From Adineta steineri (lineage: Eukaryota; Rotifera; Eurotatoria; Adinetida; Adinetidae), in NCBI GenBank assembly GCA_905250115.1, contig CAJNOI010000064.1:239633-303632 (forward strand): 64,000 nt of DNA. The letters run 5' to 3'. Position numbers and translations under genes: made by a program. Shown here piece by piece: positions 12,795 to 23,982 of this stretch; the stretch's first letter is position 1, and each line of letters begins with the position of its first letter. Under the pieces are notes generated by a model. It did not search any database, was not told where the DNA came from, and saw nothing but the letters and a program-made list of their open reading frames with translations.

Positions 12795-13579
12795 ATGGGA
12801 CATCAAAAATCAAAATTTATTTATGAACAACACACTGTAAAACATAATATGTTACTGGCACCTCGTCAAATTCTATACATATGTCAACAAACAAATTTAG
12901 TTGATAGAGAAGTTCATCGAAGGTATGCTGAATTTTTAAATATTTGTAAAGATGGACGAATGATAAAAGAACAATTTACAACTGTTTTACAAGAAATTTG
13001 GCCAACAGGCAATGTTGAAAAATTTTCTAATTATTTATTTAATTTATGGTAAATTAAGAAATATTTTTATAGAAAAAAATATTACGTTAGATTATTTTTT
13101 TCTTTTAGTGATAAAAATGGAAGAGGATTTATTGAATTTACTGAATTTATAATTCTTAATTGTCAATTGAATAATGGTGAGAAAGTAGATTTTATTTTGT
13201 TTTACAGAATAATTAAGATTTTTTTATTTACTAGATAAATCATATCTTGGCTTTTTATTTGATATAATTGATATCCATAAGGAAGGGTTTGTTTGTCATA
13301 TTTATTTGTTTATTTTCATCATTCTATTATCTAATTAGATATTTGTCTCGAGAAGCAATTGAACCACTTTTTGCTTCTATGTTTGAACTTATTGGTCATC
13401 CGCTTGATGAACAAAGTGGTGCTAATATATCTCAGAGGCATATTACTCATTTAATTCAAATGGTTGATGAAAGTAAGAAAAAACGATTATCACGTGAACA
13501 ATTTATGAATATGGCCGATACGGATTGGACTGATCAAGATAATGGAATTGGTACTTTACTCTTCGAATATTCATGTTGA
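12795..13579 (+). CDS. neuronal calcium sensor (NCS/recoverin-like) EF-hand protein
   Basis: Four exons (12795-13048, 13109-13176, 13235-13286, 13339-13579) join in phase to 204 residues, near the usual 190 of the family. The start MGHQKS fits the N-myristoylation consensus (Gly2, Ser6) of NCS proteins. The second EF-hand loop DKNGRGFIEFTE is intact. The third (DIHKEGYLSREA) lacks some standard ligands, the first is degenerate as in all NCS proteins, and the fourth (DESKKKRLSREQ) is weak. The protein probably acts as a membrane-tethered calcium switch on kinases, channels or receptors. A pyrimidine-AG acceptor at 12778-12779 lies 15 nt before the ATG. It is convergent with GPCR 1, 186 bp away. 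It diverges from NCS-1 enough that orthology is not claimed. Confidence 0.8.
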
Positions 13580-13765
13580 ATTATAAAATTGTCTTTTTTT
13601 TGTCATTGAATTTGTTATTTATTCTAAGCAATCAAATATAGCTTCATGTTTCTCAAAAGATTTCTTGAACAAATGAAGAGGAGATAAGTAAAAAAATAAA
13701 TGTATATAGCTCAAAGCTATTATTTTGTGAAACATGATTTGAATTGATCTAAAAAGTTAGTAATT

Positions 13766-14776
13766 TCAAGTAAGTGTAAGTTCTCTTTGCTTGACATAGT
13801 TAATGCAATGATCCATAAGTTTACTACTACCTCCACATAATGTATAAATATAGAATGGTATTCCATTAGCTAGAAAAGATAGAAGAAGTGCAATATTATA
13901 TATAAAATGATCAAAAGATAATTTTAATGGTGTTTGTATTTGAAACATAGTTGATGTTATATAAACTTTAGCAACAACTTGTGGAAGAGTTAATATACCT
14001 TGTACAATAACTTGAGTAATTAATACTGAAAATAAATGACGATCTTGTTTTTTCCATTGAATCGATTGTTCTTTTGAATGAATAATTTTACTTGGATTAT
14101 TTTGACCTATAATTGGTATTTGTCGTGGATATATACGAGTTTGAATTTGATGAATATTAAAAATTGTTTTTAATCCAAAAACTATCATTAATATCAAAGA
14201 TAATATTACACCGATGCCTCCATAAAATGTATCCGAAATAACTTGACATACAAATGATTTTCCATAGCATTTCAATGGTGTATTAACTAGATCTGCTTTA
14301 TAACAATAGAATATTTGACTATAAATTAAAATTGAAATAAAAACTACTATTATAAAACAAATTTTTATATTTTTTAATGTATTCATTTGTCGATAACGAG
14401 CATTTCGACTTGATGCAATCCATCGATCAACAGTAGCTAATGCAATAAGCCAGAATGCAGTTGTTTGTGAACTAAATAAAATAAATCCACGAAATTTACA
14501 TAATAAAGAATTTGTATTTGTTGGATCTGTTGCCCAACCAGCTAGAATACGTGTTGTAAGACCAAATAGTACTGAAATAAGATCAGCTATAGTTGAAGTA
14601 AGAAAGAGCCAAGCACATGGATTTGAACGTAGCGTTTGTTGTGATAAAACAAGAACATTAAGACTATTACCCACAACAGCAAATATAAATATAAGTACTG
14701 CAACATATCGATCAATTTGAACTGTTAAATTATCGAATAGTTCGACTGTATTTTCATATAATGATGTATTTGACAT
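13766..14776 (-). CDS. rhodopsin-like GPCR 1 (peptide-receptor-like, bdelloid family)
   Basis: An intronless 336-residue protein with seven hydrophobic segments. TM1 carries GNxxN (N37). The TM3 end is DRW (117-119) in place of DRY. One cysteine lies just before TM3 and another in extracellular loop 2 (KCYGKSFVC), fitting the standard disulphide. TM7 reads NGIPFYIYTL instead of NPxxY. Three other genes in this window (minus at 21310-22344, plus at 58418 and 62545) share these features, so this is one expanded family. Remote resemblance is to FMRFamide/neuropeptide receptors; the ligand is unknown. A CTTTTTAG acceptor lies about 10 nt upstream of the ATG on this strand. Confidence 0.85.
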   Translation of the reverse strand: MSNTSLYENTVELFDNLTVQIDRYVAVLIFIFAVVGNSLNVLVLSQQTLRSNPCAWLFLTSTIADLISVLFGLTTRILAGWATDPTNTNSLLCKFRGFILFSSQTTAFWLIALATVDRWIASSRNARYRQMNTLKNIKICFIIVVFISILIYSQIFYCYKADLVNTPLKCYGKSFVCQVISDTFYGGIGVILSLILMIVFGLKTIFNIHQIQTRIYPRQIPIIGQNNPSKIIHSKEQSIQWKKQDRHLFSVLITQVIVQGILTLPQVVAKVYITSTMFQIQTPLKLSFDHFIYNIALLLSFLANGIPFYIYTLCGGSSKLMDHCINYVKQRELTLT

Positions 14777-15776
14777 GTTTATGTCTAAAAAGATATTTCT
14801 TTCATATATGAAAATAAAGAATGCGAACTAACATTTTCTAATTAACTACATATATAGAGGGTATATTAAGGATAAAGACTGTCTATTTTTATTGTAGATA
14901 TATGACGTTTTTTTTTTCTCTTTAAAATTATGCGTAGTAATAGTTTCGCCATAAACCTTTATGTTACCCCCAGAAAAATGAGTGGTAGAATCCTTATTAA
15001 TATAACCTAAACCGATTTATAATTTGGTTTTTTCATATAATCTTTCAATTTCATTAAGCATCAAGGTCTAGATGACAGTCAAGAGTTTTATGATGATCAC
15101 TTACAATCTTAAATTACGTACGCACGTTAATATATTAGAAGAAGGAAATTATTTCTTATACGTATATTGGTGAAATAATGAGGTATACAAAAAATATACA
15201 ACAGTAACTCTAACATTATATATATATAAATTCACTTTTGAATAAGAATTAATCGTGATAGTTCGAAGAAACAAGTAATAATAATTCTTTTTAGTTAAAA
15301 AATTAGCTCATTTATGAGTAGAGTTATCGAGTTGAAACTATTCTTCTAAATCAATAATTATACTTCAAATACATTAGTATATAATTATAATATGATTAGT
15401 CGTCTCAGACATCTATTAATTTCAAATGACCGGATAACCATCCTATGGAGAATTTATCTACTTAAAAATTATATTTGTTACTTCATTTGACATGTATGCA
15501 GTAAGTTTTTCATCATATATAGGTATGCAGAAGACAAAAAAGTACATTGCCATAAGAATAAAAACAAAATTATGTAGTTATTCAAGTTTTAGTTTACAAA
15601 GACGTTGATACTATTTCAAGATGTAATAAGTATAATCATTATAAAAGTACCAGAATTATTTTCATATAAATTTCTTTATTAAACTCTCCGGCAAACTTCG
15701 AAGACAGACTTTTTTCTCATGCGTAACTTTGTAATAAATCTGAAACTTAGAGTATTAGTACTTATGTGTACTTAAT
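14777..15776. other. intergenic, upstream of GPCR 1
   Basis: AT-rich, no credible frame or RNA gene. Confidence 0.5.
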
Positions 15777-15967
15777 CCTCGGTTACTGTTGTGGGGTCTA
15801 CCTGGATTCACTTTACAGGTTTTCGTCTCACACTACACAACAATTTACTATTTCGGGTCATTTTTTTTATAACCTCTGAATATCGGTAGCTGTCAATATC
15901 CTGATAAAAGATCATGAATAGATCTAAGAGAGAAAAAATACGGATATGAGTCCACGTGGACCTTAGG
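15777..15967 (+). repeat. dispersed repeat, copy 1 (inverted copy at 61127-61309)
   Basis: About 190 bp aligns with the reverse complement of 61127-61309. Shared landmarks, in order, are CCTCGGTTACT, TTCGTCTC, CTACACAAC, and an exact block ATCATGAATAGATCTAAGAG followed by AGAAAAAATACGGAT. Both copies lie about 1-1.2 kb upstream of a GPCR gene and in the same orientation relative to that gene. Confidence 0.8.
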
Positions 15968-16560
15968 ACAACAATGATGGTTTATATATGATTTTTCACT
16001 TTTTCATAACTGTCTTTCGTTCTGTATCGATCTATTCACAAATAAAATAAGTTTTGATTCGTTTGCACGTTCACTTCTCGTAATAGTGATTCACATTTTC
16101 TTTGTAAACTGTTAAATTTACGCTATTTTTTGATAAAAAATAGTATGAGTAAATGCTTTTTCCTCGCATCGTTCGTTCTTGTATTGCTTCTAGAGAGAAG
16201 TATTTAGAAATTTATAATACATAAATAGGTACTTTTCATAAAGCAAAACCACCATTTTTTGTAGTTTTCAAGGGACAGGTCTATGCGAACCCCAAGGCAC
16301 TATTGAAGTTATAAAATGAGTACGGTGACCGAGAGTTAAATATAAATATCGTGAGTAGAACTATATTAACCTAGTGATTAGAAAGCTTAATAAACGTCTA
16401 GAATGCTACTTTGTTGTAAAGATCAGTTGTTTTCTTGCGTACATTTAATTTAGTTGATCTATTTCTATAACTTATAGTGTCCTCTGTGAAACACCTAAGT
16501 ATAATGACCATTAAAAAATGAGAAATCAGTGTGAGACATCTCTTTGAGCAATTTCTCTCT

Positions 16561-17182
16561 TACGAGGGAACCTCACCAAGTGATACTCTCCATTTGAGCT
16601 CACATTTTGCTCATAGATAGGGCTCATAGCGTAGATAAAAACCCTAAAAGGATTCGCGCCACTAGCTTGTTTCTATCGAGATATAGAATTCTTAGTGAAT
16701 TTTTCCTATAGGACCCCATTTTTCGAGTCAAATTATATTTTAGAATTTCGACCTGAAACTTTGTCCAAATGAAGGTCTCAACTAGACTAGCTTTCATAAA
16801 AAATTTCAGAAGTTTTGGACGAAGTCTCTCCAAGTTATGGATTTTCGAAAGATGCATATTTTATTTAGTATCTATAAAAAAACGCTTGTAACTTGAGAAA
16901 TGCGTAACTCGGAGAGACTTTGTCCAAAACTTCTGAAACTTTTTATGAAAGCTAGTCTAGTTGAGACCTTCATTTGGACAAAGTTTCAGGTCGAAATTCT
17001 AAAATATAATTTGACTCGAAAAATGGGGTCCTATAGGAAAAATTCACTAAGAATTCTATATCTCGATAGAAACAAGCTAGTGGCGCGAATCCTTTTAGGG
17101 TTTTTATCTACGCTATGAGCCCTATCTATGAGCAAAATATGAGCTCAAACGGAGGGTATCACTTGGTGAGGTTCCCTTGTTA
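16561..17182. mobile_element. large palindromic (foldback) element
   Basis: Two arms of about 280 bp (about 16561-16843 and 16903-17182) are near-identical inverted copies around a spacer of about 60 bp. The outer ends read AGGGAACCTCACCAAGTGAT and its complement. Each arm contains the same 67-residue open frame in mirror image, which is a by-product of the palindrome rather than two genes. No transposase, so a MITE/foldback-type element or a palindromic rearrangement. Target duplication not resolved. Confidence 0.85.
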
Positions 17183-17339
17183 GTCTGATTCCGAGATGTG
17201 AGGATTATAATTAACTTTCTTACATTATAGAATACACTATGATTCATTTACATCCTTAATATGGCTAAATTGATCACTACAAACTAGGATTAATTCAAAA
17301 ATAAGTGGATACAACTTTCTTTTATTTATCAACCATTAT

Positions 17340-19680
17340 TTAGAGTTTCTTTCTTACAATTTCAATACTCTCTTTCACATCTTTAATATGAGGATGAGTT
17401 GGAGGTAATGCACGCTGGTATACGTCTAGAGCACGTTCATAATATGACAGTGCTTTCGAATAGTCTTTCATATTTTCATATACAAAACCGATGTTGTTGT
17501 ATGAAGTAGCCAAATCAGGATGATTTGAAGGAAGNNNNNNNNNNGTTGTTGTATGAAGTAGCCAAATCAGGATGATTTGAAGGAAGAGTTTCTTGTCGAA
17601 TTTCAAGTGCTTTTTCGTGAGATGAAAGTGCTTTCGAGTGCTCTTCCATGTTGTCATACACACCACCGATGTTGTTGTATGAAGTAGCCAATGAGGGATG
17701 ATTTGAAGAAAGAGTTTTTTGTTGAATTTCAAGTGCTTTTTCGTAGTATGATAGTGCTTTCGAGTACTCTCCCATCATTTTATACACACTACCAATGTTG
17801 TTGTATGACTGCGCGAAATCAGGATGATTTGAAGGAAGAGTTTTTTCCCGAATTTCAAGTGCTTTTTCATGAGATGAAAGTGCTTTCGAGTACTCTCCCA
17901 TTTCGTTATACACAATACCGATGTTGTTGTATGAAGTAGCCAATGAGGGATGATTTGAAGGAAGAGTATTTTGTCGAATTTCAAGGTCTTTTCCGTAATA
18001 TGAAAGTGCATTCGAATACTCTCCCATGCTGTCATACACATTACCGATGTTGTTGTATGAAGTAGCCAACGAAAGATGATTTGAAGGAAGAGTTTTTTGG
18101 CAAATTTCAAGGTCTTTTTCGTAGTATGATAGTGCTTTCGGGTACTCTCCCATGTGGTCATACACCAAGCCGATGTTGTTGTATGACTGCGCGAAATCAG
18201 GATGATTTGAAGGAAGAGTTCTTTGTTTAATCTCAAGTGCTTGTTCGTAATACCAACTAGCCTTTTCATTATCACCTTGATTCCAATGGACAAATCCCAG
18301 CTGGTGATAATAAATCGCTTTTTCAATCTCATCAGATGTCTGTTCGAGTAATACATTATAAAGTTCTTCAGCTTTATTAAATTGACCAATTTTAAGCAAT
18401 AATTGACCTAATGTAAGCCATCCAGTACTACCACTAGCTTCTTCTCGGATTCGATCAGTAAGTACTCGTAGTTGTTGATCATCATCTGATGTTAATTCTA
18501 ATTCAACTTGATAAAGTTGATTGTTATTGTCGATTTGTTTAATTACATTCACTCGAAAGACGGTGTGCATTGAGAAGAGAATTTCTTCTTCTTGTGCCTC
18601 GAAATAACTAAGTTCAGTTATACAGGCAAATGGTGTTGATTTGATAGAAGGTTCAATTGACATTACAAAGAGAATGCCAACCATATTCAATTTTGATGAA
18701 GCACGTTCAGCAAACTCCAGGGACACTTCTTTATCTTTACTCGTGGACAAGAAGTTGTTAAATGACAAAAGTCCGCCTTTTGCTTTCTGAAGTTTTTCAA
18801 AGTCTGATTTCATAAGACCTTGTCCTCGATAAACTAAAAAAGGTTTTCGTCCATAACTACTGACCTGTTGTTCATGCAGCTGTTTAATTTGTTGTTGTAC
18901 ATCACGTAGGAAGAAGCCCATGTTAATGATTATGTCGGCATCCATAGTTCTAAGTGCTTGATTGAGCATTTTGTAGGTAAAACACTGACGTGTATACCAC
19001 CATATCGCGTTTTGTGGATCATAGTCACGTTCGAATTCATTAATAATTTTTAATTCAATTAGATTGCCAGTAAAAACCTCACGGCAACAAACTGCTAAAT
19101 CCTTGATTGCCTTTTCACCGTATTCCATATTAAGGAGAATCTCCTTGAATAGCTGTGTATACATGAAAGTTGGCTCCAACTGATTTAAATTATCAGTTGA
19201 AGCCATTTCATTTACCGCGAGAAAACTTACGGCTATCGCGTCCTGGTCGCATTGTTTAACCGCCAATTGCAATGCTTGGCAGATGTCTTTGATATTTGTA
19301 TGGACACCTTTGATTTTTGTCCAGTTTTGGATCCAACCCTCATGTCGAGATTTGTTACCACAGAAGATGTAGATGGCATCTAGCTGGGGCATGCCATGAA
19401 TTTCTGGAATCAGATGTTGACCCAAATAGCCTGATGTTATCACAAAGGCTTGTTCCTTGTCAACCTTGTTGAGTGCTTGGATGCACTGATTCGGTTCCGT
19501 GCATAGGTTGACATCGTTGACCACGCTCTTCAGTTGAGCCAATGTATTCTGGCAGTCCTCGTCTGCTTCGTCGATGCTGGCATCTACCCAGATGAGAAGA
19601 TAATTTTGTACCATACGTTGTCGTGGTTGACGAATATTTGATGATACAGCAGCATTTTCATTTGATTTTGATCCGCTCAT
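17340..19680 (-). CDS. ADP-ribosyltransferase (ART) domain protein with C-terminal TPR array
   Basis: Starts at ATG 19680. Residues about 25-140 form an alpha/beta domain I do not recognise. Residues about 195-395 are an arginine-specific ART-like domain with the R-S-ExE signature: R285 in VYRGQG, the STS of FLSTSKDKE (312-314) and E364/E366 in QEEEILF. It would transfer ADP-ribose from NAD+ to protein. Residues about 418 onward hold eight tetratricopeptide units; the last seven are 42-residue kinesin-light-chain-type repeats (SYNNIG...ALSYYEKALEI..LPSNHP). A 10-N gap (17535-17544) interrupts repeat 8 and breaks the frame, but its flanks are the same 42 bp twice. Removing one copy and the Ns leaves 2289 nt, exactly 763 codons. 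The true protein is therefore probably 762 residues and intact. No signal peptide, so probably intracellular. Substrate unknown. Confidence 0.85.
17493..17586. other. assembly gap flanked by a duplicated 42-bp block
   Basis: 17493-17534 and 17545-17586 are identical 42-bp sequences on either side of ten Ns. This is the signature of two contig ends that overlap but were scaffolded instead of merged, inside the TPR repeat array. Confidence 0.85.
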
Positions 19681-21309
19681 TCTGATCTTATTGTAATTGG
19701 TTGTTGAAGGTGAACTTATCAGTAGACGTTGTTGTTTGAATGAAACAAAAAATCACCGTTCTTCTTTATATAGGTAGTGACTTGTTTTTTCTCGATCTTT
19801 CGGGGACTTCGAATGTTTGTGTGTTTTTGTTGTCGCTCAAAGACAAACTCCACGTAGTTACGTTCGAAAAAAATATTGTACAGAGCAAAAAACAGATTAA
19901 AACAAACAAATTTGTTGGTAATGTTATCGAAAGAACGAACAATCGAATTTATTTTATTATTATTCTTTCCAACTTTTCCTTCCTTCTGTCTACATGATTA
20001 TTTCAGTTTGCTGATGTGTAGGCGACATTTTTTCCATCGACTATAGGTAGAAAGAGAAATACAATTCTTTCGGCGAGTTATTTTTTTTCTTTTACATTCT
20101 TCGATAAGCGTATGAAATTTGTGATGAAAAATCATTGAAAGAAGCTTTGTGAATGTTTGTACAAAGAATATGCTTTAAACATTATATTGGCTTTAGTTGA
20201 TAAAAAAGAAGTTAATTAAATGTGGCAATAATCTTGAAACAGTATACATGTATGCATCACTACACTTATGTCTATTACAAGTCATATTGCATGAAAATCT
20301 ATGAAGAAAAACGCTGTTAAAAGTATTTTAAGAGAATTATGTGTAGTATACAAGTATTCTATATAAGACAAATAATTTCTTTTCGTTTAAATCTAAAAAT
20401 ATAATGTCATTATTAAGAATAGTCATGCGGCTTCTTTTGATTTCAAATCGTTCCGCGAAAAAAGCGTTATCGATGATTTATAGTTAGTCATATAAAATGC
20501 AAATATAAGGAGAAAGCAAGATTGATAAAAAAAAGTACATTGACGATGAAATAAACAAACGTTAATGCAGTTTTATTATTCTTGCCATTCTACTTTCATC
20601 TTTGTATGTATAGTTACTTATCAGAACGAAGAGAGAGTGTGTAAAGAAACGAAGTTGGAAAGAAAAGCGAAACTGCATATTACTTATTCTTTCTCACCGT
20701 TCATCACTATAGTTTCATTAAGTAGATGATTTAAATGTATGAAAAGCATGGTGAAGAATAGTTTGATGGCCTAAAAAGATTATATTACGAATAGTTTTCA
20801 TTCTCTAAAAACCACTGCTCATGTAAATCATTCATTCTAATAGAAACTATTGTTTCATATATTTAAAAAAAGATGTGTTTTTTTGTTCAATGTATTTGAA
20901 ACAAATCTAATTAACAACACATTGTATTACTATATTGAAAGAAAAATCAGTTGATTATTAGTGTTCTTAGCATTTGAATTATCGATGAATACTTATTTCT
21001 GAAAAAAAATAGCTTTTTATTATCGAATAACTAATATAATATAATATTGTTCTGGAATGTTATAATTATAATTACACGATAAAAGGTTTACACAAGTTTC
21101 GTTACAATCATTCAAAACCGAACATAAATATATGTCTCTCGTCTCTAATAGGTCAAATAAACCGAAGGGCTGATATAGATTAAGTTCACATCCAATTATT
21201 ATTATTAAAATATATAACCGTAGTACAAATCAAACACCAATCATTTTTTATGATTGTATTATAACCAGCAATGAGAAAACTATTTATTAACATGAAAAAA
21301 ATAACAATT
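19681..21309. other. intergenic between ART-TPR and GPCR 2
   Basis: No supported gene. The frame at 19740-19997 is low-quality and has no domain character. AT-rich throughout. Confidence 0.5.
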
Positions 21310-22344
21310 TTATTTACATATAATTTTTCGTTTCATAGTTTGGATAAAATCAGAAAGTGCCTTACGAAAAATAGTTCCACCACATAATGTATAGATATAA
21401 AAAGGCATTCCATTCGAAATACAATAAAGTAAAATAGCCATGTTATAAACAAACATATCAATTGCATCTTCTACTGGTGATATATTCTCGCTAGATATTG
21501 TTGAATAAAATTTTTGAATTGATAATGGAAGAGTAAGTATTGTAAGAATAATTACTTGTACAAACAACATTCGAAGAAGACTTCGATCAGTTTTTCTTTT
21601 TAATTTTTGTTGTGGATTTTCATTAGATAATCCTGATGGTTTATTTATACTATGATCAATATTTTCTGTCTTTAATATTTGTATTCGACGATGAGATTGA
21701 CGAATATTTGATATAGTTAACAAACCAAATATAATCATAACAAACAAAGGACATAGAACAGTAATAAAAGTCAATGATAAATCTGTTAAATGACGAAAAA
21801 CTTTTGTTTTTCCATAACATTTCAATGGTGTATTCATAAGATTTGCTTCATAACAATAAAACATTTGAGCATAGAGAATAATTGAAAAAATTGTAATGAA
21901 TATTGCACTTCGTTGAGCATTTTTTAATGTACTTAAATGTCGACGATGTACATTAATATTTGATAGAAACCAACGATCAATTGTAGCAAATGTGATCAAC
22001 CATAATGCGATAGTTCTTGATGAGAATACAATATGAGCACGAACTTTACAAAGCCATGCAATCGTTTCTGTTGGATCAGTTGCCCAACCGTTCATTATAC
22101 GAGTAATAAGTGCAAAGAAAAGAGAAATAAGATTAACAATCGATGAAATAAGAAAAAGCCATCCACAAGAATTAGTACGAAAATTTTTCTGCGATAGAAC
22201 AAAAATATTGATGACGTTTCCAATAACACCAAAGAAAAAGATGAATATAGAAATATAGCGATCAAACTGAGTCGAAATATTATTTAGTGATAATATAAGA
22301 TTGTCATCAAATGACATGTCGGTTAAATTGATGTTTGATGACAT
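21310..22344 (-). CDS. rhodopsin-like GPCR 2 (same family as GPCR 1)
   Basis: Intronless. I choose ATG 22344 (344 residues) rather than the in-frame ATG 22515. The segment between reads as non-homologous to the other three receptors, and a strong CCTTTTCAG acceptor lies at 22359-22360, just before the chosen start. From that start the N-terminus aligns with the paralogues (NISTQFDRYISIFIFFFGVIGN). Motifs: TM1 GNVIN, TM3 end DRW (IDRWFLS), loop-2 CYGKT, TM7 NGMPFYIYTL in place of NPxxY. Two N-glycosylation sequons precede TM1. The cytoplasmic tail is short and basic. Ligand unknown. Confidence 0.85.
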   Translation of the reverse strand: MSSNINLTDMSFDDNLILSLNNISTQFDRYISIFIFFFGVIGNVINIFVLSQKNFRTNSCGWLFLISSIVNLISLFFALITRIMNGWATDPTETIAWLCKVRAHIVFSSRTIALWLITFATIDRWFLSNINVHRRHLSTLKNAQRSAIFITIFSIILYAQMFYCYEANLMNTPLKCYGKTKVFRHLTDLSLTFITVLCPLFVMIIFGLLTISNIRQSHRRIQILKTENIDHSINKPSGLSNENPQQKLKRKTDRSLLRMLFVQVIILTILTLPLSIQKFYSTISSENISPVEDAIDMFVYNMAILLYCISNGMPFYIYTLCGGTIFRKALSDFIQTMKRKIICK

Positions 22345-23796
22345 TAAAAATAATGGCACTGAAAAGGAAAATGACAGAAACAAGCATATCTGTTTATCTT
22401 CTCTTTTTTTTTCTTCATTTGTCAGCCTTTCTCTCACAGTAGGGCGTATCACAAGATTGCTCATTTTATTATAATGAGAAATGTTCATATGTTCGTAGGC
22501 GCGTGTAATTTTCAAAGTGAAAGTAAAAATGCTATATTTAAGTTTGATATATGTTTTTCAAAAAAGATCATAACGGTTATAGTTTTCAATCTCCAAAACT
22601 AATAAGAAAACTATTTACGATTTTGAGAAGTACTTTTCGCTATCAGAAATTGAATAGATTTTTCTTATTCAAGATTTAATACTTATAATTCATTTAATTA
22701 ACATACTAATTATCCATAGCTGTAGCTTCTTTTAACTTATCTCATTCACTAGAACCGGAAGCAAGTATTTTCAAGTAAATTCTCTTTCTACTTAATATAC
22801 TAATGACAACAATATTATACCAACAGTAAATTTATGTCACATGAGTTTATTCTATAGTTACAATGTTCTATTTTTTTAATTATTAATTAAATTAATTTAC
22901 AATTATATGGTTGTTAAAGAACAATTTTCCAAAGTACAACACTTCCGCTTTTATTCTATATTTATGCGATATTAATAGATACTTTGAAGGTATTGAATAA
23001 AACTAAAAGTATGTTTTTTCTGATAATGATTCATTTACATAAATTAATTCGGATTATATAATAATATAAATCTTATAAATACATCATTATCTCTCATACT
23101 TTTGAATTGAAAATGAGATAATGATTAATAGATAGCATATTTTCATTAATAGAAAAACAGAGCCATACGTCATCGTAGTATGAAATAATAATTATTTATA
23201 TATAGAGAAATCAACGATTTAAATCTTAAATCCATATTTCATAATTATGATACTATGAAAAAGGACAGATCACTATATTTTGATATCACTTATTAAATAA
23301 TCAAAAATAATATCCTTTTAAATAGATTACTCTTTTATAGTTATATTTAAAACAAATACTTGTATGAACTACTTTCAACTTATTCTATTACCTGGAAAGA
23401 AAATAAGATAGATGCAAGTACATGAATTATAATTTAATCATCAGATTAACTGTGAAAATATGGGTTTCGGCTTTATTTTATCATCATTGCATTCATAGCT
23501 TAAAACTGTAATCAGAAATATATTTTCATATAATGAAAAACATAGGTATAGAAGTCATTTCTACTGATACCTTATTATTTGTTCTGTTGTTACAGTTTAT
23601 ACAAAGTTATGGTTCTATATCTCATGACAAAAACTTTTAAAAAACATAAAGTAGATTTCTACAAAAGTTATTTCACACACACTAAAGAGTCCATTTCTGC
23701 AGGAACTGAATCTCTATATAGTGGACACTTTCCTTTAGGCGACATTTATTTCAATCAACAGAACGTTTTATGGTTACAAGCAGTTATATATATCCT
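22345..23796. other. intergenic, upstream of GPCR 2
   Basis: AT-rich, no supported gene. The copy of the 15.8-kb repeat found upstream of GPCR 1 and GPCR 4 is not seen here. Confidence 0.5.
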
Positions 23797-23864
23797 GGGT
23801 GTGGATGTGTGTGAGGGTGTCGGTGGTCCGAGAGAGAATATAATACCACCCACGTGCACACCCA
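23797..23864 (+). repeat. G-rich telomere-like hairpin, copy A
   Basis: A GGGTGTGGATGTGTGTGAGGG strand followed about 30 bp later by CCACCCACGTGCACACCCAC, so it can fold back. It shares the core GAATATAATACCACCCAC with copy B at 26664-26711, on the other side of the F-box/LRR gene. The TGTGGG-like composition resembles the telomeric repeat reported for bdelloids. Confidence 0.6.
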
Positions 23865-23982
23865 CAAATGTTAATCAAGCACTATCTTCACATCACAGAT
23901 TCAGTTTCAAAACAAACACTTTTATTTTACTCTTTCTTTAAACATTAAAAGACAAATCATATTTCTTTATAATTATCACCCG

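Noticed and set aside
16624..17118. Two mirrored 70-residue open frames on opposite strands
   Set aside because: They are the same sequence in the two arms of a palindromic element; no domain and no start context.
17775..18389. 204-residue alternate frame over the TPR region
   Set aside because: It is a +1 shadow of the TPR repeats, kept open by the repeat structure and codon bias.
22345..22515. Upstream in-frame ATG for GPCR 2
   Set aside because: The extra segment does not align with paralogues, and an AG acceptor lies just before ATG 22344.
23579..23941. 120-residue open frame
   Set aside because: It runs through the G-rich hairpin copy A and has no protein-like features.
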